Source: a virus. From it: a stretch of DNA of 64,000 bases. The translations under genes were made by a program, and so were the position numbers. Shown piece after piece: positions 45,925 through 53,115 of the stretch. Under the pieces are notes generated by a model. The model did not search any database. It had not been told where the DNA came from and saw nothing but the letters and a program-made list of their open reading frames with translations. Each line of letters begins with the position of its first letter. Position 1 is the first letter of the stretch. The stretch lies in IMG/VR virus record IMGVR_UViG_3300009034_000007, positions 32,729 through 96,728 of that record. One strand, 5' to 3'.

Positions 45925-46127
45925 ATGTAGTCGAATATGGTGTTTTTAGCTATCCTGATGAAATTATGAAAGATGAAGGTTGGCGATTTATGCGTATTGA
46001 GTATCATAATACGGACCAATCTTATGCTTTCCTTGAACATCATGTATGGATGCCTCCTTTGATTGGATCAGGTGAACTTGAGGATTTTATGAATGAGAAA
46101 ATTGCAGAATATAGAGAGAACACATGA
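45903..46127 (+). CDS. Hypothetical acidic protein, 74 aa
   Basis: ATG 45903 is preferred over the frame's earlier ATG at 45855, because CGGAGG precedes it and the earlier start would lie inside the previous small gene. Beta-type N-terminus (GEVYVNVVEYGVF) and helical acidic C-terminus. The stop overlaps the next ATG. Confidence 0.6.
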   Translation: MAGEVYVNVVEYGVFSYPDEIMKDEGWRFMRIEYHNTDQSYAFLEHHVWMPPLIGSGELEDFMNEKIAEYRENT

Positions 46128-46573
46128 ATAGTGATGAGATGAAAAATCGTTTCTGTTATCTACGGGATTATGAGCCTTGGTTGAAGTATGCATTTGAACA
46201 TAATCCAATATGGGATTTATATGAGTTGGATTATATAGATTATGTAACTCTCGTAATGAATTCTTCACCAAAAAATATGAAATCAAGAGATACGGCGAAT
46301 TTTCCATTGATGCTTGAAACTCTTGTGCAAATTCGTAATGATCCTTCTTTTCTAAGTACAACATACCAAGGACGGAGGCTAAGTGGGACAACTATTCAAC
46401 AATATATGGATACTGGTATGAATACGATGACTTTATTTGTTGTTGAAAAAGATAAAGATATGAATAAATTAGGCTCTTATTATATTGTGGATGGTATGCA
46501 TAGGTTGGTTGCATTAGGCTTATTACCACGTATTGAGTTTCCTATTTTTGTTTATCGAGGATTGCGAGGATAA
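46124..46573 (+). CDS. ParB/sulfiredoxin-fold protein
   Basis: 149 residues. The C-terminal YYIVDGMHRLVALGLLPRIE contains D-G-x-H-R, the signature of the ParB/Srx nuclease-ATPase-like fold. The N-terminal part is less conserved. Phage members may cleave DNA, bind NTP or act as regulators. The substrate is unknown. Confidence 0.65.
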   Translation: MNSDEMKNRFCYLRDYEPWLKYAFEHNPIWDLYELDYIDYVTLVMNSSPKNMKSRDTANFPLMLETLVQIRNDPSFLSTTYQGRRLSGTTIQQYMDTGMNTMTLFVVEKDKDMNKLGSYYIVDGMHRLVALGLLPRIEFPIFVYRGLRG

Positions 46574-46575
46574 CA

Positions 46576-46860
46576 ATGGAAGAATATAGCATTGAGTGGT
46601 TTCGATGGCATAGGCAAAATAATACAAAGTGGTTAGGTACTCAAGCTTTGCGTTTGCTTGAACATTATGAACAACTTGCAAAAGCATTGAAATACTGCTA
46701 TGATGACAAAGTAGTTATGCAGAATCAAATAGATGTGCTTGTAGCTAATAATGAACGGCTTCGAGGATTATTTGGTGATTTTGATTTCTTTCCGACTGTC
46801 GAAGAATGTGAAAAAATTTGGAATAAATTGATGGAGGAACGTCATGACTTGGCTAGATGA
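46576..46860 (+). CDS. Hypothetical helical protein, 94 aa
   Basis: Helical, with aromatic N-terminus (MEEYSIEWFRWHRQNNTKW) and a middle helix (EHYEQLAKALKYCYDDKVVM). Overlaps the next gene by 17 nt. No family recognised. Confidence 0.58.
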   Translation: MEEYSIEWFRWHRQNNTKWLGTQALRLLEHYEQLAKALKYCYDDKVVMQNQIDVLVANNERLRGLFGDFDFFPTVEECEKIWNKLMEERHDLAR

Positions 46861-47128
46861 GATTGAGGAAGGGAGTCGTAGAGCACGTGAAGCACTTGGT
46901 CGCCTTCCTAAGATGTCGAATAAAGAGAGCGCATATGAACGCATGGCTCGTGTGATTAGAGAATTAACTAATCATCTTGAAGATACTATAAATTGGGCCA
47001 AACATGCTGGATTATATCTTATTGATGGTGTACCTGGTAGTGACCCTATTTTAGAACAAAAACGACTGACGGCGGCTAAATCATGGGATAATCTTTCTCC
47101 TGATGTAAAGGAGTTAATGGAAAAATAA
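46844..47128 (+). CDS. Hypothetical helical protein, 94 aa
   Basis: ATG after GGAGG. Charged helices (LDEIEEGSRRAREALGRLPK, then YERMARVIRELTNHLEDTIN). Its stop overlaps the next start (TAATG). Function unknown. Confidence 0.58.
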   Translation: MTWLDEIEEGSRRAREALGRLPKMSNKESAYERMARVIRELTNHLEDTINWAKHAGLYLIDGVPGSDPILEQKRLTAAKSWDNLSPDVKELMEK

Positions 47129-47559
47129 TGTATGTAGCAGATATACCACTATACGCTAAAAAGAAACTATCTAGACCAGAATGGTTTACTGATTTTAGTA
47201 TGTTTGATAGGGTGAAAATAGTAAAACTACCAAAGTTCTGGCGTAGATTATCTCGTAATAAGTTTGTTGCTATAGCTATAGGACATAAAATTTGTTATAT
47301 AATGCCTGAACGTTATGATCCTTATACGCCAGAAGGTATAGCAATATTAGCCCATGAATTAAAACATGTAGCACAATATGAGAAAATAGGCATGGGTAGG
47401 TTTTTGGTAAGGTATATAATTGAGTTTGCAAAATATGGTTATAGAAATATATCTTTTGAAAAAGAGGCACGTAGATTACATGAACGCGTATTTACAAAAT
47501 TATTAGAGGAGAAAAAACAATGGGTGAGAAACTTATCGATATATTTGAGCCGCAATTAA
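47128..47559 (+). CDS. Zincin-like metallopeptidase domain protein
   Basis: 143 residues with ILAHELKHVAQYEK (around residues 71-84), the HExxH-type zinc motif His-Glu-Leu-Lys-His, followed by a helix and a Glu-rich stretch (FEKEARRLHER) that may hold the third ligand. Resembles small DUF4157-like peptidases. The target is unknown. The last 40 bases are shared with the next gene. Confidence 0.68.
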   Translation: MYVADIPLYAKKKLSRPEWFTDFSMFDRVKIVKLPKFWRRLSRNKFVAIAIGHKICYIMPERYDPYTPEGIAILAHELKHVAQYEKIGMGRFLVRYIIEFAKYGYRNISFEKEARRLHERVFTKLLEEKKQWVRNLSIYLSRN

Positions 47560-48098
47560 AAAAAATACGTAGTCAAGATATAAGAGAAGTAGTAAAATCA
47601 GTATTACGAGAAGGATCGGATAATTTTCTTGGGTGGGCATCATCTTCAACAGGTAAATACCATCCACCCGATGAAATCAGGCCTGAAGGAATGGTAATAC
47701 ATATTAAAAGATGTGTAGCTTTAGCACCTGATATTGCCAGATTATTTAATTTCAATGCTATTGAGGAAGATATTCTTATTGGAGCGTGTATTTTGCATGA
47801 TCTTTATAAACGAGGAAGGAACAATGATGATCCACACACGGATTCTGAACATCCAGTCATTGTTTATGAAAAGATTAAACAATATGGACGTGGATTGATT
47901 TGGGTGGACTATATAGCAAACGCTTGTTTGTTTCATGAAGGACAATGGACAATTCCAGTAGCTTATGATATAGGACGTAGACCTACAGTATATGCTGAAG
48001 CTATGCACATTATTGATATGGTTGTATCTCGTAGGGTAATGCATACTATAATGCAACCAGAATGGACAGCTAAAGTATTGAGGTCTATAAATGAGTAG
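47520..48098 (+). CDS. HD-domain phosphohydrolase
   Basis: 192 residues. His61 (VIHIKRC), the pair His93-Asp94 in ACILHDLYKRG and His111 in TDSEHPVIV give the H...HD...H ligand set of HD hydrolases. ACLFHEGQW adds a further histidine. Likely a nucleotide or cyclic-nucleotide phosphohydrolase. Starts inside the metallopeptidase gene, after GGAGAAAAAACA. Confidence 0.75.
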   Translation: MGEKLIDIFEPQLKKIRSQDIREVVKSVLREGSDNFLGWASSSTGKYHPPDEIRPEGMVIHIKRCVALAPDIARLFNFNAIEEDILIGACILHDLYKRGRNNDDPHTDSEHPVIVYEKIKQYGRGLIWVDYIANACLFHEGQWTIPVAYDIGRRPTVYAEAMHIIDMVVSRRVMHTIMQPEWTAKVLRSINE

Positions 48099-48396
48099 AA
48101 AAACACATTGGACTGTACCTGAATTACCGTGGAAAAAGGAGAATAAAATGAATAATACTGGACAATGTACATTTAGAGTTCCGAATCAAAATATATTAAA
48201 GACTCCACAATATCCTTTACCTTGGTCAGTAAGGTTTGATTGGCAATATGGCAATGATTCAAGTGAAGTACTTTGGACTTGCCAGATTGGGTATTTTGGG
48301 GAAATACCTCAAGTAATGGGTCGGGGATATGCAACAAATCAATTTGACGCTCTGGTTAAAGCAATTGAGAATATGAGAAAGAAAGATGAAGGATAA
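48091..48396 (+). CDS. Hypothetical protein, 101 aa
   Basis: Starts at the ATG overlapping the HD gene. An alternative ATG at 48148 has the better ribosome site AAAGGAG. The core PLPWSVRFDWQYGNDSSEVL and RGYATNQFDALVKAIENM looks like a small alpha/beta domain. The stop overlaps the next ATG. Confidence 0.6.
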   Translation: MSRKTHWTVPELPWKKENKMNNTGQCTFRVPNQNILKTPQYPLPWSVRFDWQYGNDSSEVLWTCQIGYFGEIPQVMGRGYATNQFDALVKAIENMRKKDEG

Positions 48397-48641
48397 TGAG
48401 AACTAGACGGAGAAAAGAGAAGGAGCCTAAATTCTGTGAACATTGTGGTGCTGAATTAATAAAGAAATCTATATTTAGAATAATTCGTTATGATTTATAT
48501 GATGGTGGTCCTGTAGAAAGTTGTAATATTACATGGCAATGCCCTCATTGGATAGATTCGATTGTGGCAAGTGTTCATACTAAAATTACTGATTATTATG
48601 AACGTAAAGTAGATACGGGATACAGACGAGGCTTGAGATGA
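48396..48641 (+). CDS. Zinc-ribbon protein, 81 aa
   Basis: Basic N-terminus then FCEHCGAELIKK, with a second cysteine pair weakly represented by SCNITWQCPHW. A C-terminal helix follows. Function unknown. Overlaps the next small gene. Confidence 0.6.
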   Translation: MRTRRRKEKEPKFCEHCGAELIKKSIFRIIRYDLYDGGPVESCNITWQCPHWIDSIVASVHTKITDYYERKVDTGYRRGLR

Positions 48642-48736
48642 CCATTGTAATGTTCATTGCGTATCTATTAGGCAGTATCTTCTTTATCATTGGTTCTATT
48701 ATAGGATTACTATTGCAATTAGGAGTGATAAAATGA
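48638..48736 (+). CDS. Single-span membrane peptide, 32 aa
   Basis: ATGA overlap with the zinc-ribbon gene, ends TGA 48734-48736 overlapping the next ATG. Almost entirely hydrophobic (IVMFIAYLLGSIFFIIGSII). Probably a membrane micro-protein. Confidence 0.55.
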   Translation: MTIVMFIAYLLGSIFFIIGSIIGLLLQLGVIK

Positions 48737-48933
48737 TACTTGCAGAATGTCCTTACTGTGGTACACGAATAAGCGAATTAGATAATTATGGAGGTTGTCC
48801 TAAGTGCGGAGGCCCCATACAGCCTGAAGATTATTTCATAGGAGCGTACAGAGGAGAATTAATAAAGGTAGGCGAGGCTGGCCCTGAAATGATCAAGGAT
48901 AGATATTTTCTATCACTTTGGCCACCATACTAA
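48733..48933 (+). CDS. Double zinc-ribbon protein, 66 aa
   Basis: CPYCGTRI and CPKCGGPI give a complete four-cysteine zinc ribbon (residues 6-25), with an aromatic tail (FIGAYRGEL, FLSLWPPY). Starts after AGGAG. Function unknown. Confidence 0.65.
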   Translation: MILAECPYCGTRISELDNYGGCPKCGGPIQPEDYFIGAYRGELIKVGEAGPEMIKDRYFLSLWPPY

Positions 48934-48942
48934 AAGGAGTAA

Positions 48943-49143
48943 ATGATGAGAGATATTATAGGTGAATGTATTGCTGGATTATTAATAGCAATTATTCAAA
49001 TAATTATGGGTGCAATTGTAATAGCTATCATAATAGCCTTCATAGCTTTTATGATATGGGCATGGACAAACTGGAAAATAGGTTTGGCTGTTATAGGTGC
49101 ATTAGTTGTATGTTGGATTGTTGGGAGTTGTATATTTGATTAG
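48943..49143 (+). CDS. Two-span membrane protein, 66 aa
   Basis: Hydrophobic across residues 8-60 with a central W-rich turn (MIWAWTNWKIG). Strong ribosome site AAAGGAG. No family recognised. Confidence 0.62.
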   Translation: MMRDIIGECIAGLLIAIIQIIMGAIVIAIIIAFIAFMIWAWTNWKIGLAVIGALVVCWIVGSCIFD

Positions 49144-49160
49144 TCTTTTGGAGATGAATA

Positions 49161-49391
49161 ATGTCTAAGAAATCAATATCGTCTACTGAGGTTGAACAGA
49201 TTTTAAGAGAAAACGGAATTACTCTGACCTATCAGGGAGCAATATATCCTCATCATATGATGCATATGAAGACTCCAGGATTGTATCATATAATGTCTTC
49301 AGATAGTCGTTATAGCTTATTTGATGGTGTAAATTGGTATCTATTACCAGATGATATAATGAAAGAAATAGAGCGTAGGATGGAGGATTAA
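49161..49391 (+). CDS. Hypothetical protein, 76 aa
   Basis: Starts after TGGAGATGA. Contains ILRENGITLTYQGAIYPHHM, a helix-strand start that could suit a nucleic-acid-binding protein, and ends with a basic helix. Function unknown. Confidence 0.58.
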   Translation: MSKKSISSTEVEQILRENGITLTYQGAIYPHHMMHMKTPGLYHIMSSDSRYSLFDGVNWYLLPDDIMKEIERRMED

Positions 49392-49392
49392 G

Positions 49393-49524
49393 ATGAATTG
49401 GTTATGGATCATTGGTGGGGGTATTGTCTTGGGCTATGTTATAGAATTCGTAGTCTGGCAAATAACTGGATGGGAGCCTTATCCATCTTGCCATATAGAG
49501 ATAGATTGTGGCCAAGAAAAGTAA
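49393..49524 (+). CDS. Membrane peptide, 43 aa
   Basis: ATG 49393 follows GGAGG. One span (LWIIGGGIVLGYVIEFVVW) and a short outer tail with two cysteines. It is preferred over an overlapping frame at 49398, which lacks a ribosome site. Overlaps the next gene by 17 nt. Confidence 0.55.
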   Translation: MNWLWIIGGGIVLGYVIEFVVWQITGWEPYPSCHIEIDCGQEK

Positions 49525-49606
49525 GGAAGATGCCGAAACTGGAGAATATACTGGTTATACTGTATTTGGGTCTAGTAAACGAATTGTAGCTTATAAAATT
49601 AAATAG
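49508..49606 (+). CDS. Small basic protein, 32 aa
   Basis: GTG start overlapping the membrane peptide, ending TAG 49604-49606. Reads VAKKSKEDAETGEYTGYTVF and a basic tail. Supported by its tight fit between two genes. Low certainty. Confidence 0.4.
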   Translation: MAKKSKEDAETGEYTGYTVFGSSKRIVAYKIK

Positions 49607-49617
49607 AGGAGGTTAAA

Positions 49618-49839
49618 ATGGGCCTATATAGGAAATTATACTGTATTTGTATGGTAGTGTCCTTTCTTCTACTAATTTTTGGCGAAGAACTTTTGCTGGC
49701 TACTCTTTTCCTAGTGGGTGGAATAGTGTTTAATGAAATGGAGAAAACAAAAGACACTAATAGGACAGTGATAATGCCTAAGAAACCTACAAAACCGCCA
49801 AATGTAGATCATGAGGAATGGAAAAAATGGCTAGAATAG
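49618..49839 (+). CDS. Membrane protein, 73 aa
   Basis: Starts after GAGGAGG. A hydrophobic N-terminal region (MVVSFLLLIFGEELLLATLF) is followed by a soluble proline-rich tail (MPKKPTKPPNVDHEEWKKWL). It overlaps the SLOG-like gene by 13 nt. Confidence 0.6.
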   Translation: MGLYRKLYCICMVVSFLLLIFGEELLLATLFLVGGIVFNEMEKTKDTNRTVIMPKKPTKPPNVDHEEWKKWLE

Positions 49840-50243
49840 GTATAGTAGGCCATGAAGCTAAGAAGTTCACGCCTGAGACAGAGGCTAAGGCAAGGGAAAT
49901 AATACGCTCTTTACTGTCTCCTGGTGATATCCTAGTAAGCGGTGGGTGTCACCTTGGAGGTATTGACATATGGGCTGAGGAAATAGCCGATGAAATGGGC
50001 CTGGAAAAAGACATCTATTATCCAGCCATACAACGTTGGCAAGGTGGTTATAAGCAGAGAAATCTAAAGATAACTTATTATTCAGATATTGTACATTGCA
50101 TTGTAGTAGCTGAATATCCTAAAAACTATGTAGGAAGACGTTTTGATTGGTGTTATCACTGTGATACAGATACTCATATAAAGTCAGGAGGATGCTGGAC
50201 GGCTAAAAGAGCAAGAAAAGCCAAATGGCATATCATACAGTAG
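49827..50243 (+). CDS. SLOG/DprA-like Rossmann protein
   Basis: 138 residues from ATG 49827, preferred over ATG 49818 because GAGGA lies 9 nt before it. RIGIVGHEAKKF at the N-terminus and ILVSGGCHLGGIDIWAEEIA (Gly-Gly...Gly-x-D) are the nucleotide-binding motifs of SLOG/YspA-type proteins. The C-terminus has CYHCDTDTHIKSGGCW, possible metal ligands. SLOG proteins bind nucleotide ligands. The role here is unknown. Confidence 0.68.
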   Translation: MARIGIVGHEAKKFTPETEAKAREIIRSLLSPGDILVSGGCHLGGIDIWAEEIADEMGLEKDIYYPAIQRWQGGYKQRNLKITYYSDIVHCIVVAEYPKNYVGRRFDWCYHCDTDTHIKSGGCWTAKRARKAKWHIIQ

Positions 50244-50275
50244 TAGACAGGCAGACAGACAGATAGGAGGCAGAC

Positions 50276-50488
50276 ATGTTTATTAAGATAGTATATGAAG
50301 ATATCGATGAAACATCTGTGGTACCATTTGAATCAACTATTGAATGTAGAAAGTATTCACTACGGCGAAATGAAGCAAGACAGCTTATTATTGACATGGA
50401 TAACGGAGAACATATCTACGTGATTGAAAGAGATTGCTCCGTCTTTGTCATGAATAAGGATGGACGCACAACAGATCGGATTATATAA
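50276..50488 (+). CDS. Hypothetical protein, 70 aa
   Basis: ATG after AGGAGG, in a run of GACAGGCAGACAGACAGATA repeat bases. Beta/alpha small protein (IKIVYEDIDETSVVPFESTI). Function unknown. Confidence 0.55.
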   Translation: MFIKIVYEDIDETSVVPFESTIECRKYSLRRNEARQLIIDMDNGEHIYVIERDCSVFVMNKDGRTTDRII

Positions 50489-50627
50489 GTAAGTTCACTG
50501 TCTACTACTTAGCAGGAGCTTGATGGGACTCGAATCCGCAACCCTAGTGTGTCTCAAGCGACTGACCAGTTTGATGTCATCGCTTCTGGTTTATCAAAAA
50601 GCGAGACTACCTTAAAGGAGGATTGAA

Positions 50628-50696
50628 ATGATTGACCCTATTGCATGTCCAGAACCACCTGATGATTATGATCCGTCAGATTGGATAGATTGGTAA
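50628..50696 (+). CDS. Tiny acidic ORF, 22 aa
   Basis: A perfect AAAGGAGG lies 6 nt before the ATG. The peptide is acidic and aromatic (CPEPPDDYDPSDWIDW end). It is the last reading frame before the rightward terminator. A leader or micro-protein is possible. Confidence 0.45.
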   Translation: MIDPIACPEPPDDYDPSDWIDW

Positions 50697-50740
50697 AGCC
50701 GACATCACTCTAAAAATTAATTTTTTTAAAATTTGGACTC

Positions 50741-50801
50741 TAGAGTAACTGAAGGATGTAGGTGAAGCCGCGGATAACACTGAATGATGTAGGTTACTCT
50801 A
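50741..50801 (+). ncRNA. Structured element before rightward terminator
   Basis: TAGAGTAAC (50741-50749) and GTTACTCTA (50793-50801) form a 9-bp stem enclosing two near-identical 13-mers, GAAGGATGTAGGT (50751) and GAATGATGTAGGT (50783). No open frame fits. It may be a small RNA or a decoy for antitermination. Confidence 0.4.
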
Positions 50802-50806
50802 AAGTT

Positions 50807-50855
50807 AGCCCTGTATATTCATAGGACTGCGAATTAGTGGTCGATATACAGGGCT
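50807..50855 (+). terminator. Rightward terminator of late/accessory transcript
   Basis: AGCCCTGTATAT (50807-50818) and ATATACAGGGCT (50844-50855) form a 12-bp perfect stem with a 25-nt loop, followed by TCTTTC. It closes the rightward transcripts ahead of the leftward genes. The U-tract is modest. Confidence 0.75.
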
Positions 50856-50973
50856 TCTTTCATTTAACCCACATCGACATGAAACTGTGATGTTGACACC
50901 GTGTAGTATTACACCCAAGCTGATCCTCGATCAGTAACAACGATTTTTTAGAACTTGGGGGGGATTAAAAAAA

Positions 50974-51005
50974 AAAGCTTGAGGTCTATTTCACCCTCAA
51001 GCTTT
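50974..51005 (-). terminator. Leftward terminator of gene 51039-51638
   Basis: AAAGCTTGAGG (50974-50984) pairs with CCTCAAGCTTT (50995-51005), 11 bp. On the minus strand the stem is followed by about ten U. It ends the leftward transcript and faces the rightward terminator. Confidence 0.88.
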
Positions 51006-51038
51006 AATTGTTATTCAGTTGTTAATGTCCTGGTAAGT

Positions 51039-51638
51039 CTAGTCTAGCATAACGGTTGTACGCGTTTCCTTGCTACCACGTTTCACTGTAGCATATCCCG
51101 ATTCAATCTGTTGACTCCAATAGCCCAACAGATAATTTAATCGGTCCGCAATAGCTTCACCGTCGAATGATACACCGTCTTTAACTTTGATCGATTCAAC
51201 GGTGATCCCTGCTTTGTATGCTTCACTTAAGCAGAGTGCCATTAAGCAGGATTCGCTAGACTTTTCGCGTCCTGTCATCATTTTTCGCGTGACCCATGCT
51301 AAGAAGTCTAATGTGTAGAATTGAAGTCTAGACTCCTTAACTGCTTTGTCTAGAAGAGCAGTATTGAATACATTGCCCGAATGTCGTCCACGCTCTTTAG
51401 ACTTTGGGTCTATCGCGATATGGTGATGTTTGGGTTGTTTGTGTATGGTGGGAGTCTTGAGCCACGGAAGTTTAAACTTTGTTACAGTCTCATTATCCGA
51501 GGGGCGTTGGTAGAATTGCCCTACACTGTTAGCCACCCATACAAACGTCTTAACGATTGTTGCCATTAAGGATAATAGTATCGTCATGATCTCATAACGA
51601 TTATCCTTAACCTTTCCCTTCGATCTCTTCTTGCTCAT
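51039..51638 (-). CDS. Leftward gene of unknown function, 199 aa
   Basis: Starts after GGAAAGG. A basic N-terminus (MSKKRSKGKVK), one hydrophobic stretch (TILLSLMATIVKTFVWVA), and a C-terminal soluble domain with a helix-rich part (SCLMALCLSEAYKAGITVES) and basic end (KRGSKETRTT). Single gene with its own terminator, adjoining the control region. Could be a DNA-binding or membrane regulator, but no motif is decisive. Confidence 0.62.
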   Translation of the reverse strand: MSKKRSKGKVKDNRYEIMTILLSLMATIVKTFVWVANSVGQFYQRPSDNETVTKFKLPWLKTPTIHKQPKHHHIAIDPKSKERGRHSGNVFNTALLDKAVKESRLQFYTLDFLAWVTRKMMTGREKSSESCLMALCLSEAYKAGITVESIKVKDGVSFDGEAIADRLNYLLGYWSQQIESGYATVKRGSKETRTTVMLD

Positions 51639-51907
51639 GTTACCTTTCCTTTAACGTGTAGTGTTGTGTGCTGTCATGATGATATAAACCTGTAGGCTAT
51701 ATAACCTGCTATCCCTACTGCTATGGTGATCGAGTCCCACTGGAGGAACGCGAATACTACCATTGTGGGAATCTGGCAGGTTATAAATAGTAATATCTTG
51801 CCCATATTGAATCACCTCTCTAGCTTCACCGTGATTTTACGCGTACGCGTTACCCGCGTATTAAATGAAGCTAGTCTAATTCTTGCACACATTTTACGCG
51901 TCAAGAG

Positions 51908-51919
51908 GAACGCATGTTC
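51908..51919. promoter_or_regulatory. LexA-like box GAACGCATGTTC
   Basis: Exact GAAC-N4-GTTC core inside AGGAAC-GCAT-GTTCTA. Similar to the boxes at 44764 and 52192. Confidence 0.55.
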
Positions 51920-51998
51920 TATGCGTATAGTCATAAAATTCTAAGTGTAAAAAAGTGTAAAAAAACCGTTTTCGATCAAAAAATTAATTTAACATTGC

Positions 51999-52014
51999 GT
52001 TCTAATATTAGAAC
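51999..52014. repeat. 16-bp perfect palindrome GTTCTAATATTAGAAC
   Basis: A self-complementary 16-mer using the same GTTC/GAAC words in reversed order (GTTC-N8-GAAC). Likely a dimeric-protein binding site rather than an RNA stem, since it has no loop. Confidence 0.6.
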
Positions 52015-52191
52015 TTAATTACATTTTAATGAGTCAATTTTTTAAGGTTTCGTTCTAATTTTACACCTATAAATTAAAATCACTAGAACGCTAACCTTCG
52101 CGAATGTTAAAAAAAACCACCAGGATTTTAATTGTGATATTTTTCACAGACGAGATCTTAAAATTTCGCATAGTCATCACCTTTTAACATA

Positions 52192-52203
52192 GAACGCACG
52201 TTC
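52192..52203. promoter_or_regulatory. LexA-like box GAACGCACGTTC
   Basis: Exact GAAC-N4-GTTC core within TAGAAC-GCAC-GTTCTA. It differs at one spacer base from the box at 51908. Confidence 0.58.
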
Positions 52204-52400
52204 TAGAAGTAGTATCGGAGTACTAGGACTTCCGTACTATCATTTCGTATAGCCAAACATGAGTCTATCCCCCATATGTCCTAGAGCAAATGTTCTAATA
52301 GTTCAAAATTTCACAATTAAGATCTCCATTTGTGAGAAAATTCACAAAGGTACTTAATAGCGCGTACCAAAAACCATGTATTTAGTACACACATAGTCCA

Positions 52401-52436
52401 TGTAACGGACTCAGGCGCAAAATTGAGAATAAGGTC
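52401..52436. repeat. Bipartite element, copy 1
   Basis: TGTAACGG (52401) and AAATTGAGAATAAGGTC (52420-52436), starts 19 nt apart. One of four copies with identical phasing (others at 52599, 52781, 59024). Confidence 0.7.
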
Positions 52437-52598
52437 GAGTACTTATTAAAAAGTACAAAAATCGATGTAATATTCAAAAAAACATAAAAAAGCACCAATT
52501 TGGTAGAAGTAAAACTCTCTGGCGTAGCTTTTCCCCTAGTGGTACTTAGTATAGTGTACTGTTACATTGAAGTAAAGTGTACTTAGTTCTATTGGTAC

Positions 52599-52634
52599 TG
52601 TAACAGGAAGTATAGCGAAATTGAGAATAAGGTC
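52599..52634. repeat. Bipartite element, copy 2
   Basis: TGTAACAG (52599) and AAATTGAGAATAAGGTC (52618-52634). The second half is identical to copy 1 over 17 nt, while the 13 nt between the halves differ. Confidence 0.7.
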
Positions 52635-52780
52635 AAGTCTTAGTACTTAGTTCACAAGTACTTAGTTCTTTGACATGTGTACTCAAGTGCTGAGTAAAAC
52701 GGTAGCCAATATGCCCTACCTAATATACTAAGTTACTGAGTTCTACATTGAAAATTGAATAGTTGTACCAGTGTAAGCTA

Positions 52781-52815
52781 TGTAACAGGCTTGGTCTAGA
52801 AATTGAGATTAAGGC
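52781..52815. repeat. Bipartite element, copy 3
   Basis: TGTAACAG (52781) and AAATTGAGATTAAGGC (52800-52815), again 19 nt apart. Confidence 0.68.
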
Positions 52816-52969
52816 ATTTCTAGTACTAAGTTCACAGTTCTCTCGACAACGTATTGGTGAGTAGAACCGCTGAGTTGAGTTGAACTAGTACAAACGCGTG
52901 AGTAATTGATTGTATACTAATTGTAGTCAATTGCATACTATATGTATACAGTGTATTAAATAAAAAAAA

Positions 52970-53000
52970 CCCTAGAACTCCCACTAGAGGAGTCCCAGGG
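52970..53000 (-). terminator. Terminator of the 53-56.8 kb leftward operon
   Basis: On the minus strand a 12-pair stem with two G-U pairs (arms 52989-53000 and 52970-52981, 8-nt loop) is followed by eight U. The two G-U pairs would be A-C mismatches in the opposite RNA, so it is directional. It overlaps the end of the last gene. Confidence 0.88.
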
Positions 53001-53115
53001 CTACTGCTGTATACCATAACAGGTACATTAATACTGTTACTATTACAGCCATGAGTACACCTGACACAATAAAAAATACCTTATTTTCGAGTAATTCAAG
53101 GAATCTGTTAATCAT
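52984..53115 (-). CDS. Membrane peptide, 43 aa
   Basis: Starts after AAGGA. Soluble N-terminus (MINRFLELLENKVFF), then one hydrophobic span (IVSGVLMAVIVTVLMYLLW). Last gene of the leftward operon. Its stop lies in the terminator stem. Confidence 0.55.
   Translation of the reverse strand: MINRFLELLENKVFFIVSGVLMAVIVTVLMYLLWYTAVALGLL

Larger units (their letters stand above)
51639..52969. other. Non-coding control region, AT-rich
   Basis: About 1.3 kb with no credible gene. It holds two exact GAAC-N4-GTTC boxes plus one with a single mismatch (52284-52295), a perfect 16-bp palindrome at 51999-52014, a wider CGTTCT/AGAACG pair (52051, 52085), three copies of the bipartite element described below and several GTACTTAGTTC repeats between 52540 and 52670. 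The content suits a regulatory switch or replication origin. Confidence 0.6.

Noticed and set aside
49398-49589. 63-codon rightward frame
   Set aside because: Lacks a ribosome site, and the overlapping frame 49393-49524 starts after GGAGG with a proper membrane segment.
50513-50620. tRNA-like sequence on the minus strand (GGTTGCGGATTCGAGTCCC)
   Set aside because: The T-loop words are present, but the T-stem does not pair, no acceptor stem closes and no clean anticodon arm forms. At most a decayed tRNA remnant.
52671-52676. TTGACA as a rightward -35
   Set aside because: No -10-like sequence at 15-19 bp, and no gene follows in that direction.
52832-53017. 61-codon leftward frame
   Set aside because: It crosses a strong terminator and the stop of the true gene, and has no ribosome site.
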